DNA of 64,000 nt, from the NCBI RefSeq assembly GCF_030730925.1, contig NZ_JAVAMB010000011.1, positions 80,625 through 144,624 of the forward strand, in the 5' to 3' direction. Position numbers and translations under genes: made by a program. Under the pieces are notes generated by a model. That model was not told where the DNA came from. It made no database searches and worked only from the letters and a program-made list of their open reading frames with translations. The DNA is from Flavobacterium sp. DG2-3. GTDB lineage: Bacteria; Bacteroidota; Bacteroidia; Flavobacteriales; Flavobacteriaceae. Below, piece after piece: positions 61,040 to 64,000 of the stretch (positions are counted from its first letter, which is position 1; every line of letters starts with the position of its first letter).

Positions 61040-63052
61040 ATGGGAGCTTTACTTCAAAATACTATTTTCGGAAAAAGTAAAAACTCTTTTGTATCTACTT
61101 GGCGAACTTCTAATACCTCTACTGGATCTAGTACAGCTACACAAATAAAACTGCCTTTAGTTGCATCAGGAACGTATAATTTCACAGTAGATTGGGGAGA
61201 TGGAACTTCTAATACAATTACCGCATGGAATCAGGCGCAGGTTACTCACACTTATGCTCTAGCAGGCGATTATACAATAAAGATAAAAGGAACTTGTACA
61301 GGATGGCAATTTAATAATATGGGAGATAGATTGAAAATATTATCTGTATCAAGATGGGGGACTTTAAAAATGTCAGCAGGAATACACTCATGTTTTTTTG
61401 GGTGTGCTAATTTAAATTTAAATGCAGTATCTGATGTATTAGATTTAGGTAATTTAAGTAGTTGCAATCAATTTTTTAGAAATTGTACATCGCTAACTAC
61501 TATTAATAAATTTAATGAATGGAATTTTTCACTTGTAACTAGTTGCAATCTTTTACTGGCTGGATGTACTAGTTTGAATATGCCTTTAAATATAACAACA
61601 ATGAATAATGTAACGTTATTTAGTAATTTTTTATTAGGTGCTACAAGTTTTAATTCTAGTATATCAATAAATATGGCATCTGCAACAGATGTCAATCTAA
61701 TGCTATCCGGAATGACCCTTTTTAATTCGGAACTTTACTTAACTAATACAGGAAACGTTTCTAATTGGTCACAATTTTTACTGAACAGTCCAAGATTTAA
61801 TCAAAATTTAGATAATCTAAATACAATAGGCGGTACAAGTTTTTACGGATTTTTTCAAGGCGCTAAAGATTTTAATAAACCTATTGGCTCTTGGAATGTC
61901 TCAAACGCTACTACTCTTGTAAGTATGTTTGCAGGAGCAGCAACTTTTAACCAGAATATTGGTTCTTGGGATGTTAGCAATGTGACAACTTTTGCATCAA
62001 TGTTTCAAGGAGCAAATTCATTCAATCAAAATATTGGCTCATGGAACGTCTCAAAAAGCATTGATTTTTCATCAATGTTTGCTAGTAATACATCTTTTAA
62101 TAATGGAGGAAGTATCACAATAAATAATTGGGTGTTAAGTACAGTATCTAGTATTTCCATGTTTGGAGTATTTAACGGTGCAACAGTTTTTAATCAACCG
62201 ATAGGTAACTGGAATATGTCAAAGGTCACAACAACGCAAAGCATGCTTAGGTTAGCTACTGCATTCAATCAAAATATTGATTCTTGGATTACTTCTAATG
62301 TTACTAATATGCAGCAAATGTTTAATAACGCAACAGCTTTCAATCAGCCAATAGGTTCTTGGGATGTGTCAAATGTAACGAATATGCAGTCTATATTTCA
62401 AAGTGCCACAAATTTCAATCAAGATATTGGTTCTTGGAACGTATCAAGTGTAACGAATTTTTCTTCAATGTTTGTATTAGCTTCAGCATATAATAATGGG
62501 GGAAGTGATTCCATAAACAATTGGATTATTAATTCATCTTCTCCTGTCAATATGAACTACATGTTTAACAATACTCAATTTAACAGAAACATCACAAGTT
62601 GGAACACCTCTGCTGTAACTAGTATGAATGCAACTTTTTCTTTTTCAGCATTCAATCAAAACATAGGTTCTTGGAATGTATCAAATGTGACAGATTTTAG
62701 GGATATGTTTTTAAGTGCAGTCAATTTTAATCAAAATATAAGCTCTTGGAACACTTCAAATGCAGTAAATATGAGTCAAATGTTTTATAGAGCGTTCGCA
62801 TTCAACCAAAATATAGGCTCATGGAACGTTTCCAACGTTATTAATTTTTCAAATTTTATGTTTGCAAAAAACCCTAGTAATTTTTCATCATCCAACTTAG
62901 ATGCTATTTACAACGGATGGAGTTCTAGACCTATAAAACCTGATTTAACAATATCATTTGGAACAGCCAACTATACTTCAGCTTCTAGCTCAGGAAGAGC
63001 TATATTGACAGGTTCTCCAAATAACTGGGTAATTACTGATGGAGGAATATAA
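61040..63052 (+). CDS. BspA-type (DUF285) repeat protein with PKD-like domain
   Basis: 670 aa. The N-terminus MGALLQNTIFGKSKN is a short adaptor-like segment. A PKD-like beta domain follows (~38-78: VDWGDGTSNTITAWNQ, HTYALAGDYTIKI). From ~130 to 640 there are repeated ~22-25-residue units of the DUF285 type: WNVSNVTNMQSIFQSA, FNQNIGSWNVSNVT, WDVSNVTTFASMFQGA and similar. Such repeats make surface-binding proteins in Bacteroidota and others. There is no signal peptide or sorting domain, unusual for a surface protein. Downstream of its tagged partner by 2 nt. Confidence 0.85.
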   Translation: MGALLQNTIFGKSKNSFVSTWRTSNTSTGSSTATQIKLPLVASGTYNFTVDWGDGTSNTITAWNQAQVTHTYALAGDYTIKIKGTCTGWQFNNMGDRLKILSVSRWGTLKMSAGIHSCFFGCANLNLNAVSDVLDLGNLSSCNQFFRNCTSLTTINKFNEWNFSLVTSCNLLLAGCTSLNMPLNITTMNNVTLFSNFLLGATSFNSSISINMASATDVNLMLSGMTLFNSELYLTNTGNVSNWSQFLLNSPRFNQNLDNLNTIGGTSFYGFFQGAKDFNKPIGSWNVSNATTLVSMFAGAATFNQNIGSWDVSNVTTFASMFQGANSFNQNIGSWNVSKSIDFSSMFASNTSFNNGGSITINNWVLSTVSSISMFGVFNGATVFNQPIGNWNMSKVTTTQSMLRLATAFNQNIDSWITSNVTNMQQMFNNATAFNQPIGSWDVSNVTNMQSIFQSATNFNQDIGSWNVSSVTNFSSMFVLASAYNNGGSDSINNWIINSSSPVNMNYMFNNTQFNRNITSWNTSAVTSMNATFSFSAFNQNIGSWNVSNVTDFRDMFLSAVNFNQNISSWNTSNAVNMSQMFYRAFAFNQNIGSWNVSNVINFSNFMFAKNPSNFSSSNLDAIYNGWSSRPIKPDLTISFGTANYTSASSSGRAILTGSPNNWVITDGGI

Positions 63053-63127
63053 AAGCATTCTCTAAAATTTGTTTAAAGGCTCTTTTAAACAAACATCTTA
63101 CTACATAACTAAAAAAATACCAAAAAA

Positions 63128-63598
63128 ATGAGTACAAATCACAATAGAATAAAAGTCGCTGATTTGGAAACAAATCAGCAACCTGATAAAATTTTAAGAA
63201 CAAACTCCAGTGGTGAACTGGAGTTTGCTGACATAACCTCTGCATTAGATTTTAAAACAATCAATGGAGAATCCATTCTCGGAAGCGGAGATATCGATTT
63301 TACGAACAAACAAGATATTTCAAATCAAATTAGTGTAACATTGCCAGCAACTGTTCAAAATATATGGCATGGAAAAACAGTAAAATTTACTGGTACAGGA
63401 ACATTGACAATTCCAAGTTCTTTTGTTAATTCAGGAATGTGCTTCGAAGGAATCACAAAAATAGGAACATCATTAAACTGGTCTATTACAGCTCCAAAAA
63501 CATTTGAATTTGGTGCTCCTCCTACAGTAGGGGAAAAACAGATATTTACATTCATGCAAAATGAAGGTCAGCATTCAATAATGATTTTAGGCATATAA
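63128..63598 (+). CDS. Short tagged protein preceding an LRR protein (copy 4)
   Basis: This 156-aa protein is closely similar to the gene at 60570: same tag MSTNHNRIKVADLETNQQ, same DFKTINGESILGSGDIDF, and a beta domain (IWHGKTVKFTGTGTLTIP, SLNWSITAPKTFEFG). The nucleotide sequences over the first ~210 nt are almost the same, so the duplication is recent or maintained by gene conversion. The next gene again starts 2 nt after the stop. Confidence 0.7.
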   Translation: MSTNHNRIKVADLETNQQPDKILRTNSSGELEFADITSALDFKTINGESILGSGDIDFTNKQDISNQISVTLPATVQNIWHGKTVKFTGTGTLTIPSSFVNSGMCFEGITKIGTSLNWSITAPKTFEFGAPPTVGEKQIFTFMQNEGQHSIMILGI

Positions 63599-63600
63599 TT

Positions 63601-64000
63601 ATGGGATTACGAAAAACAATATTTGGAAGAGTAAAATCAAAGCCTAACACTTTTATTGGAGGCATTGCAGGAACAATAAATACCCCAACATTGTTAGCCA
63701 CAAAAATAGGTGTAGCTGCTAGTCAAATTAAAGATTTTAAAGTAGTTGGTAATGATATTCATTTTAAAATAAATATAATTTATCAAATACCTTCTAATGC
63801 TTTTAATGGAAATACTAATATTACGTATTTTAATGATTCCGAAGGATATGTAAATTCATTAGGAACAAGGTCATTCTACAACTGTACTTCCTTGTTGGAT
63901 TTTACTGCAGACAGCGTAGAATCGATAGGCGAGTCGGCTTTCTACAATTGCACATCAATAACAAGTTATAGATTTCCTAAAGTTACAACTATTGAAAGCC
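63601..64000 (+). CDS. BspA-like leucine-rich-repeat protein, N-terminal part (cut by window edge)
   Basis: The frame begins with ATG at 63601 and runs open through the window edge, so the gene continues to the right. It starts MGLRKTIFGRVKSKPN, matching the MGALLQNTIFGKSKN start of the BspA-like protein at 61040. The following part has LRR_5-type units: IPSNAFNGNTNITYF, GTRSFYNCTSLLDFTA, IGESAFYNCTSITSYRFP. It is the LRR partner of the tagged protein just upstream. The second-module C-terminus is a different repeat class from the first. Confidence 0.75.
   Translation, partial: MGLRKTIFGRVKSKPNTFIGGIAGTINTPTLLATKIGVAASQIKDFKVVGNDIHFKINIIYQIPSNAFNGNTNITYFNDSEGYVNSLGTRSFYNCTSLLDFTADSVESIGESAFYNCTSITSYRFPKVTTIES

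Noticed and set aside
59005..64000. Diversity-generating retroelement acting on the LRR/fibre genes
   Set aside because: No reverse transcriptase and no template repeat with adenine-specific changes was seen in the window; variation is by whole-domain exchange.
30354..64000. Ordinary complete prophage or contractile injection system
   Set aside because: No integrase, transposase, terminase, portal, capsid, tube, sheath, baseplate or ATPase gene was recognised in the window. This cannot be settled for the region right of 64 kb.

Overview
The window looks like a Flavobacterium chromosome (Bacteroidota). It is AT-rich, promoters are of the TTTG/TAnnTTTG type, Shine-Dalgarno sequences are largely absent, there is a SusC/SusD pair, and the FtsK-LolA-LptF-RibB neighbourhood and dispersed palindromic intergenic repeats are typical of the group. 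All calls were made by reading the sequence; no database search was run.

1-4.5 kb (housekeeping): end of a GH3 hexosaminidase-type gene, a 2-Cys peroxiredoxin with a readable promoter, a thioredoxin and a small partner, two near-identical tRNA-Ser(UGA) genes, and a small YqaE/Pmp3 membrane protein. 4-11.1 kb (minus strand): a tight run tpx-dgkA-ftsK-lolA-lptF/G-ribB(X)-thioesterase.

11.3-27.1 kb (minus strand): a polysaccharide utilisation locus for mannose-rich glycans, probably high-mannose N-glycans. It has a LacI regulator, SusC and SusD, a GH2 beta-mannosidase that appears to lack its middle Ig-like domain, two GH92 alpha-mannosidases, a Tat-exported GH125 alpha-1,6-mannosidase and a ROK sugar kinase. 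Two copies of a LacI-type palindrome (ACTAAAACGTTTTAGT and a one-mismatch version) lie upstream of susC and of lacI. Terminators bound susCD and the kinase end.

27.7-29.3 kb: a large SAM methyltransferase gene preceded by a MITE-like inverted repeat.

29.4-64 kb: an unusual phage-derived locus and the most interesting part. An S24 (cI/LexA-like) repressor faces an operator-studded promoter that drives small phage genes including a Mu-type DUF3164 gene. A 0.4 kb non-coding stretch full of hairpins follows, then a lysis cassette (membrane protein, CHAP endolysin, lipoprotein with a C-terminal TM segment that looks like a u-spanin). Instead of capsid or tail genes come very large leaderless proteins: 727 aa; 1097 aa ending in a deaminase-like toxin domain followed by a SUKH immunity-type gene; 2460 aa; and 1939 aa with an N-terminal vWA domain. 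After these come tail-fibre-like proteins, a tail-assembly-chaperone-like gene, two DUF5977-type proteins and repeated two-gene units in which a short tagged protein precedes a variable BspA/leucine-rich-repeat protein. A ~110-nt leader is duplicated upstream of the lysis cassette and of the 2460-aa gene. No terminase, portal, capsid, sheath, tube, integrase or transposase is visible. My working hypothesis is a damage-inducible, lysis-released (type-10-secretion-like) toxin/adhesin system built from phage parts. The locus runs off the right edge, so tail structural genes beyond 64 kb cannot be excluded.
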